DNA of 64,000 nt. It comes from Saccharicrinis sp963677345. GTDB taxonomy: Bacteria > Bacteroidota > Bacteroidia > Bacteroidales > Marinilabiliaceae. The stretch is taken from assembly GCA_963677345.2 (NCBI GenBank), contig CAXXLC010000016.1:186001-250000 (forward strand), written 5' to 3'. A model generated the notes under the pieces. It saw only the letters and a list, made by a program, of their open reading frames with translations, was not told where the DNA came from and did no database searches. The position numbers and the translations under genes are program-made. Shown here in pieces: positions 19,912-29,088 of the stretch (position 1 is the first letter of the stretch; every line of letters begins with the position of its first letter).

Positions 19912-21285
19912 TTACGCAACTTCCTTTAGCTGAGAAAGTTGATTTTCTAGGAATTTAATACGTTTTTCTTTAAAAGCATTCTGATTCTTTTCAAATAATT
20001 CGATATTAAATTCCTGTTTTCTTATTACCATGTTATAATAGACTATTGCAATTTTTCTTGCCATTGCACATTGAGCAGCTTTAGGCCCCATTCTAGATTT
20101 CAATCTTCTATAATAGTCACCAAAAGCATTTTTACTATGATGAAGACTATTTGCTGCATGAATAAGTGCTTTTTTTACCATATGTCTTTTTTTAGGTAAA
20201 TGACTGCTAATTATTTTCCCTCCTGATATTTTATTATTAGGTGCTAAACCTATCCAGGATATAAATCTATTAGATGTAGGAAAGCACGATAAATCACTTC
20301 CTATTTCAGAAAACAAAGTCAATGCAGTATCATCACTAAAGCCATATATTTCATTTACATCTACTCCTAATATCTTTTTTAGATAAGGTTGAACACTAAA
20401 GTTTAATTGATTTTTGCGAGTCTTTTTTTTAATGAATTCCTGTTTTAAATTGGTAATATCTCCTTCAGTATATTTTGCTGTAATAATTTCTAATTGTTCT
20501 TGAATTTTGATGTCACATTCTGCTGTTAAATTTTGAAGAAAATAATAATATTCAGTTGCCTGTTTAAGTTCAAAGAGACATTCTTCTCTCCAAACACCAT
20601 CTAAGGCTTTTAGAATATCTTCTCTGGGGGCTTTTACTCTTCGATGCACAAGTTTAACCAATTCTTTTGGCTCTCGCTCTCCTGCATTTATTGCTGATAT
20701 TATTTTTAGACCGCTGTCTGTTGTTAATTCACTTAATACCATATTTAATTTTATATTCATAGTATTAAGAGACTTGGTCATTTTATTAATAGCTATTGTT
20801 TTACTACTATTCAAACTCTTTCGATGTCGAACCAATTCGCGTAATGTACGAACTTGTTCCTGTGGTTGAAAGCTATTTGTTAATAAACCACAAGTGTGCA
20901 ACCGCATTATCCAATGAGCATCATCTTCATCTGTCTTTTTCCCAGTCACATTTTTGACATGACGAGAGTTTACTAAAAATACTTCAAAACCAAACTCCTG
21001 TAAAACTACAAACAATTGTTTCCAGTAAACACCGGTACTTTCCATTGCAACACTTGTAATTTGACACTGCTTTAACCATTTAGCTATATCTTTTAAATCA
21101 CAAGTAAAAGCGCCAAATGTTTTGATTGGTGTTTTATCTCTATCCTCGGGAACACTTACAACATAATCTTTACTTGATATATCAATTCCCGCAGCATTAG
21201 GGTTTATAATAGAAAACGTATTAACATTTTGCTTTTTTTTCTTAACGTACTTTTTCTCGTTGTTCTTTTTTGTAGTTTTAGACAT
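19912..21285 (-). CDS. IS110-family transposase (DEDD recombinase)
   Basis: This 457-residue protein has the N-terminal RuvC-like DEDD domain at about residues 28-190: GIDISSKDYV with the first Asp, AMESTGVYW with the Glu, and KKTDEDDAHW with the paired Asps. The C-terminal Transposase_20 domain lies at about 300-400 and includes WIGLAPNNKISGGK, where the conserved Ser nucleophile of the family falls. IS110 elements are guided by a bridge RNA from the non-coding end next to the CDS; the 160 nt upstream here is structured (see the ncRNA entry). Unlike DDE elements they lack long terminal inverted repeats, so the exact ends are not set. The gene appears intact. Confidence 0.93.
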   Translation of the reverse strand: MSKTTKKNNEKKYVKKKKQNVNTFSIINPNAAGIDISSKDYVVSVPEDRDKTPIKTFGAFTCDLKDIAKWLKQCQITSVAMESTGVYWKQLFVVLQEFGFEVFLVNSRHVKNVTGKKTDEDDAHWIMRLHTCGLLTNSFQPQEQVRTLRELVRHRKSLNSSKTIAINKMTKSLNTMNIKLNMVLSELTTDSGLKIISAINAGEREPKELVKLVHRRVKAPREDILKALDGVWREECLFELKQATEYYYFLQNLTAECDIKIQEQLEIITAKYTEGDITNLKQEFIKKKTRKNQLNFSVQPYLKKILGVDVNEIYGFSDDTALTLFSEIGSDLSCFPTSNRFISWIGLAPNNKISGGKIISSHLPKKRHMVKKALIHAANSLHHSKNAFGDYYRRLKSRMGPKAAQCAMARKIAIVYYNMVIRKQEFNIELFEKNQNAFKEKRIKFLENQLSQLKEVA

Positions 21286-21289
21286 CGTT

Positions 21290-21446
21290 TTTTATTTAAG
21301 TTTTGTGTCGCTGTGCCCGGTTGACTAATTTTGATCTGGTGGTCTACCTTACGATTTCTAAAGAATCAATTATCGGATCACCGTCAACCAGAACCATACT
21401 GAGAAAGGTAGTTATACTACAGTGTGAAATACGGTCTTCACTGCAC
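21290..21446 (-). ncRNA. Candidate IS110 bridge RNA
   Basis: The sequence upstream of the transposase is GC-richer than its surroundings and full of inverted repeats. Read on the minus strand it opens with a hairpin, CAGTGAA / TTTCACACTG, near 21418-21444. This resembles the 5' stem-loop of the IS621 bridge RNA as I remember it. Two further complementary pairs follow: CTACCTT (21405-21411) with AAGGTAG (21344-21350), and GGTTGAC (21383-21389) with GTCAACC (21319-21325). These two pairs cross each other, as alternative or pseudoknotted pairings would. No reading frame is present. Boundaries are approximate and expression is inferred. Confidence 0.55.
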
Positions 21447-21630
21447 AGCAGCACGAACTTAATGTATTTTATTAAAAGGAAAAAAAAATCAGCTTTTTAG
21501 AGGGACTGAGTTCAATTAAAATTATAGAATTTAGATTAACAATTAATAAAAGGACAACAAAAATAACAATGTATTTATAATAACAGAAAATAACAACAAA
21601 AGAAGCTCACCTAAAAAAACATTAAAACAA

Positions 21631-23544
21631 ATCGAGTAGGTAGGGGGATTGCTCCCCCGTCCTCTCACACCACCGTACATACTCTCGTATACGGCGGTTT
21701 CAAGTTAATTTTGTAAAAGACTGTATTTAATCGACATATTAAACAAACCTAAATCCTCGAACCATTTCAGGTTCATTGCTTGATGAACTTGTGGACATCC
21801 TGATTTGCGCCACCACCCTTTGCCCGAAAGAGCTAAAATCCAACTTTGCCAATTCGGTACTCCTAAACTCCTTAAGAAGCGTTTAAGCGTAATGGCTCGT
21901 TTGCACTGTTTCAGGCGATAACACCGTAATTTACGGCGTATCCAAGCATCAAGGTTGCGTAAGAGTTTCTTACATTTGGCGATGTGAAAATAATTAAGCC
22001 AACCTCTAAGAACCGGTGTCAACTCCGAAACTACTTGTCCAAAGTTTACTCCCCTGTTTCTCTTGGTTAACTCTCTTACTTTCTCCTTTAACCTTTCCAC
22101 GCTTTGCTTAGCAATAGTTATAACTCCTGCATCAAGAATGTTATAGCCTAAAAACTTTGTCTCGCTACTTTTGCAAACCTTACTTTTCTGTTCATTTACT
22201 TTTAATTTGAGTTTGTTTGTGAGATACGAACAGACAGATTCCATCACCCTCTCGCCTGCTCTTTGGCTGCGAACAAATATGCTGAAATCGTCTGCGTATC
22301 GAACAAAGTAATGCCCTCGCTTTTCGAGCTCCTTATCTAATTCATCTAAAACAATATTAGATAAGAGTGGGGAAAGTGGGCTTCCTTGAGGTGTGCCTTG
22401 CAGACGTTGGTGGACAAGTCCACCTATCATAACTCCACTCTGCAAGTATTTGCGTATTAGCTTTAGAAGTGGCTTGCAGTGAATAAGTTTTGATAGACGA
22501 TGCATCAGTCTATCGTGGTTCACTTCATCAAAGAAGCTCTTCATATCCATATCAACAACTACATTTCTTCCTTTCTTAACGTACGTGCTTGCTTGCTCAA
22601 TTGCCTGCTTCGCATTACGCCTGGGACGAAAACCATAGCTGTGTTTTGAAAATACTTGTTCGTAAATGGGGGTTAATACCTGAGATATTGCCTGTTGTAT
22701 TATCCTATCCTTTACGGTTGGGATACCTAACTGGCGTACTCCACCATTGGGCTTGGATATTTCTACTGCTTTTACTGCCGAGGGAAGGTATTCGCCCCGA
22801 AGTATCTGGTTTACTAACTCGTCTCCTTCTTTCGCAAACCAGTCAGCAAATTTACCCACGGGAATATTATCTACTCCCGATACGCCCTTGTTCCTTTTCA
22901 CTTGTTTGTAAGCTCTATTGATATTTTCAGATGAGCATACAATACCGATTAATCCTTCTGTAAAGACTCGTCCTTGATTCGTCTCTTTACCTAATTGCCC
23001 CGCCAATGTTGTTTTCGCTCCGATTACGTCATTACGATTTCCAAATTGACCAATAGCCTCCTGTTTATGCTCTATGAACATATCTCGTTGGTAAGCTATT
23101 TGTTGCTGGTGCTCCATAGATAAAAGTCTTGTCCGACTGCTTCTTTAATTAACTGATTCTGACCTTCTCTCTGCAAAAAAACAGAGTTACTATGTCTTCT
23201 GCTGACTTCTCAAAATCTTTCGCTGATTGTCTCCGCTCAGTTTGTTGTTTGTTACAACAGATTTTGAGATCTCTCGGGATAAGGTAACATACTTTCGTCA
23301 CGTCCTACCTGATTTACCCTTAGTGTTTACGGTTGACTTCGGGGCTTTCCCAATCCATTGCTCGGTTGCCCAACACTATTGAGCCTTATATCAGGTTTCT
23401 GTACGTTAGAACCATGACTTTGCTGATGGCTTCCTTCAGATTTGGAGTCACCCCCAACACCCTTGCCAATTGCTAGTTCTTCCTGTCAACTAGGCGAACT
23501 CAAGAACATTTCATCTTGATAGCACGTTACCATGCCCGACATAC
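21631..23544 (-). mobile_element. Group II intron copy 2 (class C-like), 1914 bp
   Basis: This is the second copy of the intron at 11667-13580, in the same orientation and offset by 9964 bp, and I saw no differences along it. The domain V hairpin is at 21670-21697. The 5' exon is the rho-independent terminator of the downstream MFS gene of the galactose operon, ending in seven Ts at 23545-23551, after which the intron starts with GTATG. The 3' flanks of the two copies differ (TATTTATAG versus TTGTTTTAA), so these are two independent insertions, not a segmental duplication. Confidence 0.88.
21705..23117 (-). CDS. ltrA: Group II intron reverse transcriptase/maturase (copy 2)
   Basis: This 470-residue RT/maturase is identical to the protein at 11741-13153, with the YADD active site, the GIIM maturase domain and no endonuclease domain. 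The frame is fully open and the complete identity of the copies implies very recent movement or gene conversion. Because the two proteins are interchangeable, either could mobilise both introns. It lies within intron copy 2, upstream of the IS110-family element on the map but in an unrelated transcription unit. Confidence 0.95.
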   Translation of the reverse strand: MEHQQQIAYQRDMFIEHKQEAIGQFGNRNDVIGAKTTLAGQLGKETNQGRVFTEGLIGIVCSSENINRAYKQVKRNKGVSGVDNIPVGKFADWFAKEGDELVNQILRGEYLPSAVKAVEISKPNGGVRQLGIPTVKDRIIQQAISQVLTPIYEQVFSKHSYGFRPRRNAKQAIEQASTYVKKGRNVVVDMDMKSFFDEVNHDRLMHRLSKLIHCKPLLKLIRKYLQSGVMIGGLVHQRLQGTPQGSPLSPLLSNIVLDELDKELEKRGHYFVRYADDFSIFVRSQRAGERVMESVCSYLTNKLKLKVNEQKSKVCKSSETKFLGYNILDAGVITIAKQSVERLKEKVRELTKRNRGVNFGQVVSELTPVLRGWLNYFHIAKCKKLLRNLDAWIRRKLRCYRLKQCKRAITLKRFLRSLGVPNWQSWILALSGKGWWRKSGCPQVHQAMNLKWFEDLGLFNMSIKYSLLQN

Positions 23545-23550
23545 AAAAAA

Positions 23551-23578
23551 AGGCTAAATCATTGATTAGATTTAGCCT
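23551..23578 (-). terminator. Terminator of the galactose operon, target of intron copy 2
   Basis: AGGCTAAATC / GATTTAGCCT is a perfect 10-bp stem with an 8-nt loop, followed on the minus strand by seven Ts (23545-23551). It lies 23 bp beyond the stop of the MFS gene. Intron copy 2 begins immediately after the last T. Confidence 0.88.
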
Positions 23579-23601
23579 TAAAAATTAAGATATTTTATCA
23601 A

Positions 23602-24891
23602 TTACTCAACAGGAATATCTGCATTTACATTTTTACTACCAATCAATGCATAGTATAACAAATATGCTAAACCTAGGAAAGGCACCCAATACGATGTCAT
23701 AAAACCTAAGTTATCTGCAACAAAATTCTGAATCTGAGGTAAGATTCCCCCACCTACTACCATGGTCATAAAAATACCTGACGCAGATGCTGTAAACTTT
23801 CCTAATCCTTCCACTGCCAGATTAAAGATACCACCCCACATTACTGATGTACATAATCCAATTAAAACTAAATACATAGCATTAATAGGTACATTTGTAA
23901 ATCCAAAAGACAATCCACTTGACGAACTTTGAAAAACAGGAATTGAAACAGTAGATGTTATTGGCGAAATTATTGCCATAAAAGCCAAAACCATACCAAT
24001 AGCGGAAGCTACAATCAACATAGTTTTACTTGATACCATTCCTCCAATTGATGCACCCACAAAACGACCTACAAGCATTAACAACCAGTAAGTAGCCACA
24101 ACAGTACCTGCTGTAGCAGCATCTAAACCACCTGCATTAGCATCTGTTAAAAAGAAGTTCATTGTTCCAGGTACACCTACTTCAATACCAACATATACAC
24201 CAATACCAACTGCTCCCAAAATGAAGTGACGAAATGACCATGCGCTATATTTTGATTTTTCTACAACTTTATCACCTGTATTTAAATGAGGCTCCGGAAT
24301 ATTGACAAAATATAATACAATACCCACTAAAGCAAAAATTCCCATTGCAATAAACATTACAGGGTTTACATCTTTAATAGCTGTATCTTTTGTAACTACA
24401 CCCACTAACACGCCCACTAATAAAGGAACAGAAGTACCCATAAATGAGTTAAATGTAGCTCCCACCTGGATAAGTTGGTTTCCTTTTTTACCACCACCAC
24501 CAAGCGTGTTTAACATTGGATTAACCACAACATTCAAAATACACATTGAGAATCCAGCCACAAATGCACCCAACAAGTACACTAAAAAGCTTGAAGCAAT
24601 ACCTGACATATATTGGATACCTACACCAACAAATCCTACTACAATACCAATAAGTGCTGTTTTCTTATAACCGATTTTCTCTAAAAGTTTACCTGCAGGA
24701 ATCCCCATAAACAAGTAAGCCAGGAAGTTAGCGAAATTTCCTAGAATTCCTTCGAAATTACTAGCCCCAAATTGAGACTTTAATACAACACCCATGGGTG
24801 CAGCCAAGTTTGTAACAAAAGAGATCATACCAAAAAGCAAGATCATCATCACAATCGGCAAAGCGTAATTTTCTTTCTTTGTCGTTTCCAT
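23602..24891 (-). CDS. MFS sugar transporter (last gene of galactose operon)
   Basis: This 429-residue inner-membrane protein has about 12 membrane segments and is of the major facilitator superfamily, in the FucP/GluP-like group of sugar:proton symporters. It has the typical motif region MGIPAGKLLEKIGYKKTALIG after the second helix. The central cytoplasmic loop (residues about 195-220) is hydrophilic. It lies 96 bp downstream of galM and is closed by the strong terminator at 23551-23578. With the frameshifted MFS gene two genes upstream, the operon has two related transporters; this one is intact and may supply the uptake function. Galactose as substrate is inferred from context. Confidence 0.88.
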   Translation of the reverse strand: METTKKENYALPIVMMILLFGMISFVTNLAAPMGVVLKSQFGASNFEGILGNFANFLAYLFMGIPAGKLLEKIGYKKTALIGIVVGFVGVGIQYMSGIASSFLVYLLGAFVAGFSMCILNVVVNPMLNTLGGGGKKGNQLIQVGATFNSFMGTSVPLLVGVLVGVVTKDTAIKDVNPVMFIAMGIFALVGIVLYFVNIPEPHLNTGDKVVEKSKYSAWSFRHFILGAVGIGVYVGIEVGVPGTMNFFLTDANAGGLDAATAGTVVATYWLLMLVGRFVGASIGGMVSSKTMLIVASAIGMVLAFMAIISPITSTVSIPVFQSSSSGLSFGFTNVPINAMYLVLIGLCTSVMWGGIFNLAVEGLGKFTASASGIFMTMVVGGGILPQIQNFVADNLGFMTSYWVPFLGLAYLLYYALIGSKNVNADIPVE

Positions 24892-24987
24892 TTTGAAGTT
24901 TTAATTAATTTTAATTAGTTTTTATTTTAGTCGCGCCAAAAGAAAATAAAATATTTAACAAATCAAAAAAATTGTATCTTTCAATTT

Positions 24988-26010
24988 CTAAATAAACTTA
25001 TACACACAAGTGTGTTTATAAACTTCTCCTGGTTTTAATACTGCATTAGGAAAATTTTCTTTATTTGGTGAGTCCGGAAATATTTGAGTTTCTAAAGCTA
25101 CTCCGGCCCATTTTTCTATAGGATTACCTAATTTACCTTTCTCTGAACTATCAAAATGACTTCCTGTATAAACCTGAATACCAGGCTGATCGGTATACAC
25201 CTCCATTTCTCTTCCGCTATCCGGATCCATCAACCGGGCAGCTAATTTTAAAGACCCATCAAAACCATCAATTACAAAATTATGGTCAATACCCTCAACC
25301 AACTTAACTTGTTCTTCTGACGACTTACAAGCCTCTCCAATTTTTTTACCATCGATAAAATCCATGGCTGTACCTTTTACATCAGCAATCTCACCTGTTA
25401 CTGTTCCAATCTTTCCATCTATTGGTGTATATTTAGAAGCATTCAATTGGAGCTCATGATTTTCAACAGAGCCCGTACCAGCTCCTTTCAAATTAAAATA
25501 GGCATGACTGGTAAGATTTATAATTGTTGTTTTACTCGTCTCTGCAGTATAATCAATCACAAACTCGTTATCTTCTGTCAAACCATAAACTACACTAACG
25601 TTAAGTTCTCCAGGGTATTTCTGATCTCCATCAGGACTCACTAAAGATAATTTATAAGCTTGAACGAATTTAGGATTTACATAAGAATCAACATCCCAAA
25701 CTCTTAAATTAAACCCTTCAACACCACCATGCAAATGGTTTGGTTCATTATTAATATCTAATTGATATTTTTCTCCTTCTAACTCAAACTGACCATTAAC
25801 AATACGGTTAGCATAACGACCACATAAGGCACCTAAATAAGCATCACCAGCCAGTGCTTCTTCCACTGTTTGGTATCCTACTACTACATCAGCCACCTCT
25901 CCTTTGGTATCTGGCACTTTAATTCCAACAATTTGGCCACCCCTTCCTATAAAAGAAACCTCTACTCCATTGGAATTTTTTAACGTAAAAACATCTGAAG
26001 CTTTTGTCAT
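24988..26010 (-). CDS. galM: Aldose 1-epimerase (galactose mutarotase)
   Basis: This 340-residue enzyme interconverts alpha- and beta-galactose ahead of galactokinase. GalM features are visible: GALCGRYANRIVNGQFELEG, the catalytic His in NHLHGG, the second His in TSHAYFNLKG, and the C-terminal catalytic Glu in GVALETQIFPDSPN. No signal peptide is seen, so the enzyme is cytoplasmic. It sits between the two MFS genes downstream of galK. A terminator-like hairpin at 26027-26057 stands in front of it, so its expression may depend on read-through or a second promoter. Confidence 0.95.
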   Translation of the reverse strand: MTKASDVFTLKNSNGVEVSFIGRGGQIVGIKVPDTKGEVADVVVGYQTVEEALAGDAYLGALCGRYANRIVNGQFELEGEKYQLDINNEPNHLHGGVEGFNLRVWDVDSYVNPKFVQAYKLSLVSPDGDQKYPGELNVSVVYGLTEDNEFVIDYTAETSKTTIINLTSHAYFNLKGAGTGSVENHELQLNASKYTPIDGKIGTVTGEIADVKGTAMDFIDGKKIGEACKSSEEQVKLVEGIDHNFVIDGFDGSLKLAARLMDPDSGREMEVYTDQPGIQVYTGSHFDSSEKGKLGNPIEKWAGVALETQIFPDSPNKENFPNAVLKPGEVYKHTCVYKFI

Positions 26011-26026
26011 AATTATTTTATATTAA

Positions 26027-26057
26027 AAAGCATCTATTAGTATTTAATAGATGCTTT
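26027..26057 (-). terminator. Hairpin inside the galactose operon, terminator-like
   Basis: A perfect 13-bp stem AAAGCATCTATTA / TAATAGATGCTTT closes a 5-nt loop, and on the minus strand it ends in GCTTTTTAATA. It lies between the frameshifted MFS gene and galM. It could be a partial terminator or an RNA-stability hairpin dividing the operon into galK-MFS and galM-MFS halves. Confidence 0.65.
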
Positions 26058-26082
26058 ATCTGATTAAAACTAAATTATATAA

Positions 26083-27293
26083 TTATCTGATTTTTGATCC
26101 TTTTGTTGCAAAGAAAACCAAATATAAATAATAAACAAATAAGCAACTAACAGCAGCCACAACTCCTGCCATAGTTTGAATTCCACCCATAATTGGGGTT
26201 AAAATAGCAGCCCCAATAACCGATGTTGCAATAATACCAGAAGCTACGTCAGCATGAGGGCCAAGATCTTCTAAAGCCAAACTATAAATAACGGGCCACA
26301 TGATAGAATGGAACAAGCCTGTTCCCAAGAACATCCACATAGCAATATTTCCTGTAAGAACCATACTTCCACCTAACATCGCTGCACCACCTAAGGCACA
26401 TACAGTAAGTATCAATCCCGGCTTATACTTTTGAAGCACAAAAATACCTAACAAACGGCCAACCATTAAACCACCCCAATAGTACTTTAACATATCTGTT
26501 GTGGAAGTCTTGATGATGGCACCAGCATTATTTGAAAAGTCAGCAAAGAAACTAGGAATACCAATTTCAATACCCATATAAACAAAAATAGCCAATGAAC
26601 CTAACCAAACGTGAGTATATTTAAATGCACTTGACTTATGCTTAACAGCGCCATCTGCCTCAGCTTTTTCCTGCTCTTCTTTAATATTAGGTAACTTCAA
26701 AAAGAACATAATAATAAGAATCACAGCTGTGGCTACACCAATTCCGATGAATGGATTTTGAACGATCTCCTTAATGGCAGAATTCTCTAAGACTTCGCCC
26801 TCTCCTAATTTTGGAGTAACCAATAGAACTGACACGAAAATAGGCGCAATTACAGTGGCTACAGAGTTCAGTGCATTTGTCAAAGTCAAACGACTGGCAG
26901 AACTTTCTTTAGGACCAAGAGCCACAACATAAGGAGCAGCAGCAACCTGCAGAATAACAACACCAATAGCAAAAACAGACACTGCACTAAGAAATCCGTA
27001 ATACCCAAATCCAACACCTGGTATACTAGCAAAAAAAAACCAATTGCTATTAATCCCAAACCGGTAAAAATTGAAAAACGATATCCAATCTTATTAATTA
27101 AAAAACCAACTGGTACAGAAAGTATATAAGCACCATAAAAAAATGTATTTGGCAACTGTTTTTGAACATCATTTAATCCAAATGCATCCTTTAGAAACTC
27201 AATTGTAGAGTTATTCATTGTTGTAATAAATCCAAAAAGGAAAAACAATGAAGCCATAACAACCAGCGGAAATAAATATTTATTTTTACTCAT
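26083..27293 (-). pseudogene. MFS sugar transporter disrupted by a frameshift in a T9 tract
   Basis: Two overlapping frames together make one FucP-like sugar transporter. The first (ATG at 27293) gives helices 1-2 and the text SVPVGFLINKIGYRFSIFTG, then goes off-frame into a Leu-rich tail. The second supplies the rest, from GFLSAVSVFAIGVVILQVAA to the C-terminus at 26083. The break is at nine consecutive As on the plus strand (27031-27039). A tenth base restores the continuous text GFFFASIPGVGFGYYG. The cause may be a sequencing indel, a phase-variable slippage site or a true null mutation. The gene lies between galK and galM, so galactose uptake is the inferred role. Confidence 0.88.
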
Positions 27294-27332
27294 CGTAATA
27301 ATGTATTATTAATAATATAAATAAATTCCTTA

Positions 27333-28610
27333 TTATAATTTAACCTCAACAGCTCCTTTAGAACGAATAAATAGCTTATGACAATTTCCTTTACCAAATA
27401 CAGATTCTAATGTAGAAATATAAGTTTCTAAAAGATCATTAGGAACAAAAGCCTGTATTGTACCGGCAAATCCACCACCATGAACACGCCATGCTCCCTT
27501 TCCTTTCAACACTAAATCACTAAGGGCCAAACCTAAAGAAACACTCTGGTTTTTAACATCGTGTGCAACAAAAATATTTTGATTATACATATATGAGCTA
27601 TAACCAGACTCTATAACCAAGCCCAAAAATTTATCAAAATCACCTGCTTCCAAAGCCTCTACTTCATCAACAACCCTGGCATTATCAGCCTGAAAGTGAA
27701 TAGCCCGTAATAAAGCTCTATCACCGACCTTCTCTCTAATGGTTGGTATCCCTTTTACCACATCGGCCATTGTTAAGGGACGCAATACTTCCTGACCTAA
27801 CGCTTTGGCAACCTCTTTCATTTCTGAAGGCAACGCATTATATTCCTCATCTAAACCACCATGACTACCTCCTGTATTTGTAATTACCAATGAATATCCG
27901 GTTTTAGCGAAATCAAAGTCCAAAGCTTTTACTATTGGATTGGAAGGATTTTCAAAATCAATGGTAATAAATCCACCAACAGCACAAGCTGTTTGATCCA
28001 TTAAACCACAGAACTTTTTACATGCATGCTCAGCCTTTTGACCAATTTTCGCATTATCCACGGGATCTAATTTTCCTTCATTAAACAAATTACTAAAAAT
28101 TGCGCCTATCAGAACTTCGAAAGAAGCAGAAGAGCTCAATCCTGACCCCTCAGGAACACAACCATGAATTACAGCATCAAAACCTCCAATTTTAAGACCT
28201 AAATCTTTAACACCCTTAGCAATAGCTTTCACAAGATTTCCTGGAGTAATTTTAAATTCAGTAATTTCCAGACTACTAAGATCCACTTCAAAAGGTTCAA
28301 ACCCAACTGAAGTAATACGAACTACATCGGTTCCATTTGCTGAAGCAACAGCTATATTATCTAAATTCACAGCACCGGCCAAAACACGTCCTAATTGATG
28401 GTCGGTATGATTACCCCCTACTTCTGTTCTACCTGGAGAACTAAGTAAAGTTACCTCATCACTTCCGTATATACTTTTAAATTCATTAATGTACTTTACA
28501 TATCTATCAGCCTGCCCCTTTAAAACAGCCTGATCAGAACCATACAATTCTTTAAAAACAGGATTATCTCCACCATTAATTTTTTCAACAATAGAACTTA
28601 TAGTTGCCAT
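27333..28610 (-). CDS. galK: Galactokinase
   Basis: This 425-residue cytoplasmic GHMP kinase phosphorylates galactose at C1, the committed step of the Leloir pathway. The galactokinase signature PGRTEVGGNHTDHQ is at about residues 59-72. The GHMP ATP-binding motif PEGSGLSSSASFE follows near 150, and the C-terminal motif VHGGGFAGTIQAF near 380. It is the first gene of the operon galK-MFS-galM-MFS, with 39 bp to the next. The 478 bp upstream contain no gene, so the promoter and operator must lie there. galT and galE are not in the window. Confidence 0.97.
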   Translation of the reverse strand: MATISSIVEKINGGDNPVFKELYGSDQAVLKGQADRYVKYINEFKSIYGSDEVTLLSSPGRTEVGGNHTDHQLGRVLAGAVNLDNIAVASANGTDVVRITSVGFEPFEVDLSSLEITEFKITPGNLVKAIAKGVKDLGLKIGGFDAVIHGCVPEGSGLSSSASFEVLIGAIFSNLFNEGKLDPVDNAKIGQKAEHACKKFCGLMDQTACAVGGFITIDFENPSNPIVKALDFDFAKTGYSLVITNTGGSHGGLDEEYNALPSEMKEVAKALGQEVLRPLTMADVVKGIPTIREKVGDRALLRAIHFQADNARVVDEVEALEAGDFDKFLGLVIESGYSSYMYNQNIFVAHDVKNQSVSLGLALSDLVLKGKGAWRVHGGGFAGTIQAFVPNDLLETYISTLESVFGKGNCHKLFIRSKGAVEVKL

Positions 28611-29088
28611 AACATTTATGTTTTTATAAATTAAACTCTAATAATATTTAAACACTTTAACTGTTAAAGAATTTTTTTAATAGTTAATTTTTATTTACAC
28701 ATTGCAATAATAAGAAAAAAAAATTAAAAAATTACCTACCAGTCCCTACTAGTTTATTTTTAAAAAACCTAAAATATCGCACAGAACTAATACAGTGCAC
28801 ATTAACATTACAAAAGCATAATTATCATAAAAACATTCATTGCCCAGGCTATACTATCTAAGAATACCCTTTAAACTCTATTATTATTTAGTTCATCTAA
28901 AAATCACATTAATACATCAACAATTACGATACTTTAAGAAATACTAATCGTATATGAAACAAAAGAGAATTAAATACAAATAGGGATGAAACAAGATATG
29001 TAAATTTGATTATCCAAATTTACACACAAGAGGATGATCAAATTTATTGGGGAGTTCCATCTGAACGTTGGAAAATAAATTTAAACAG
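28611..29088. other. Upstream region of galK and of the response regulator
   Basis: These 478 bp are AT-rich and carry no supported gene. On the minus strand, about 130 bp before galK, two near-direct repeats ACTAGTAGG and ACTGGTAGG lie head to tail (28735-28753) and could be a regulator site. A 10-bp inverted repeat TGTAAATTTG / CAAATTTACA lies at 28999-29024, in front of the response regulator. Confidence 0.4.

Noticed and set aside
24302..24670. 122-codon plus-strand frame inside the second MFS transporter gene
   Set aside because: It lies wholly antisense within a secure membrane-protein gene; the Thr/Pro/Asn-rich text is the usual shadow of such genes.
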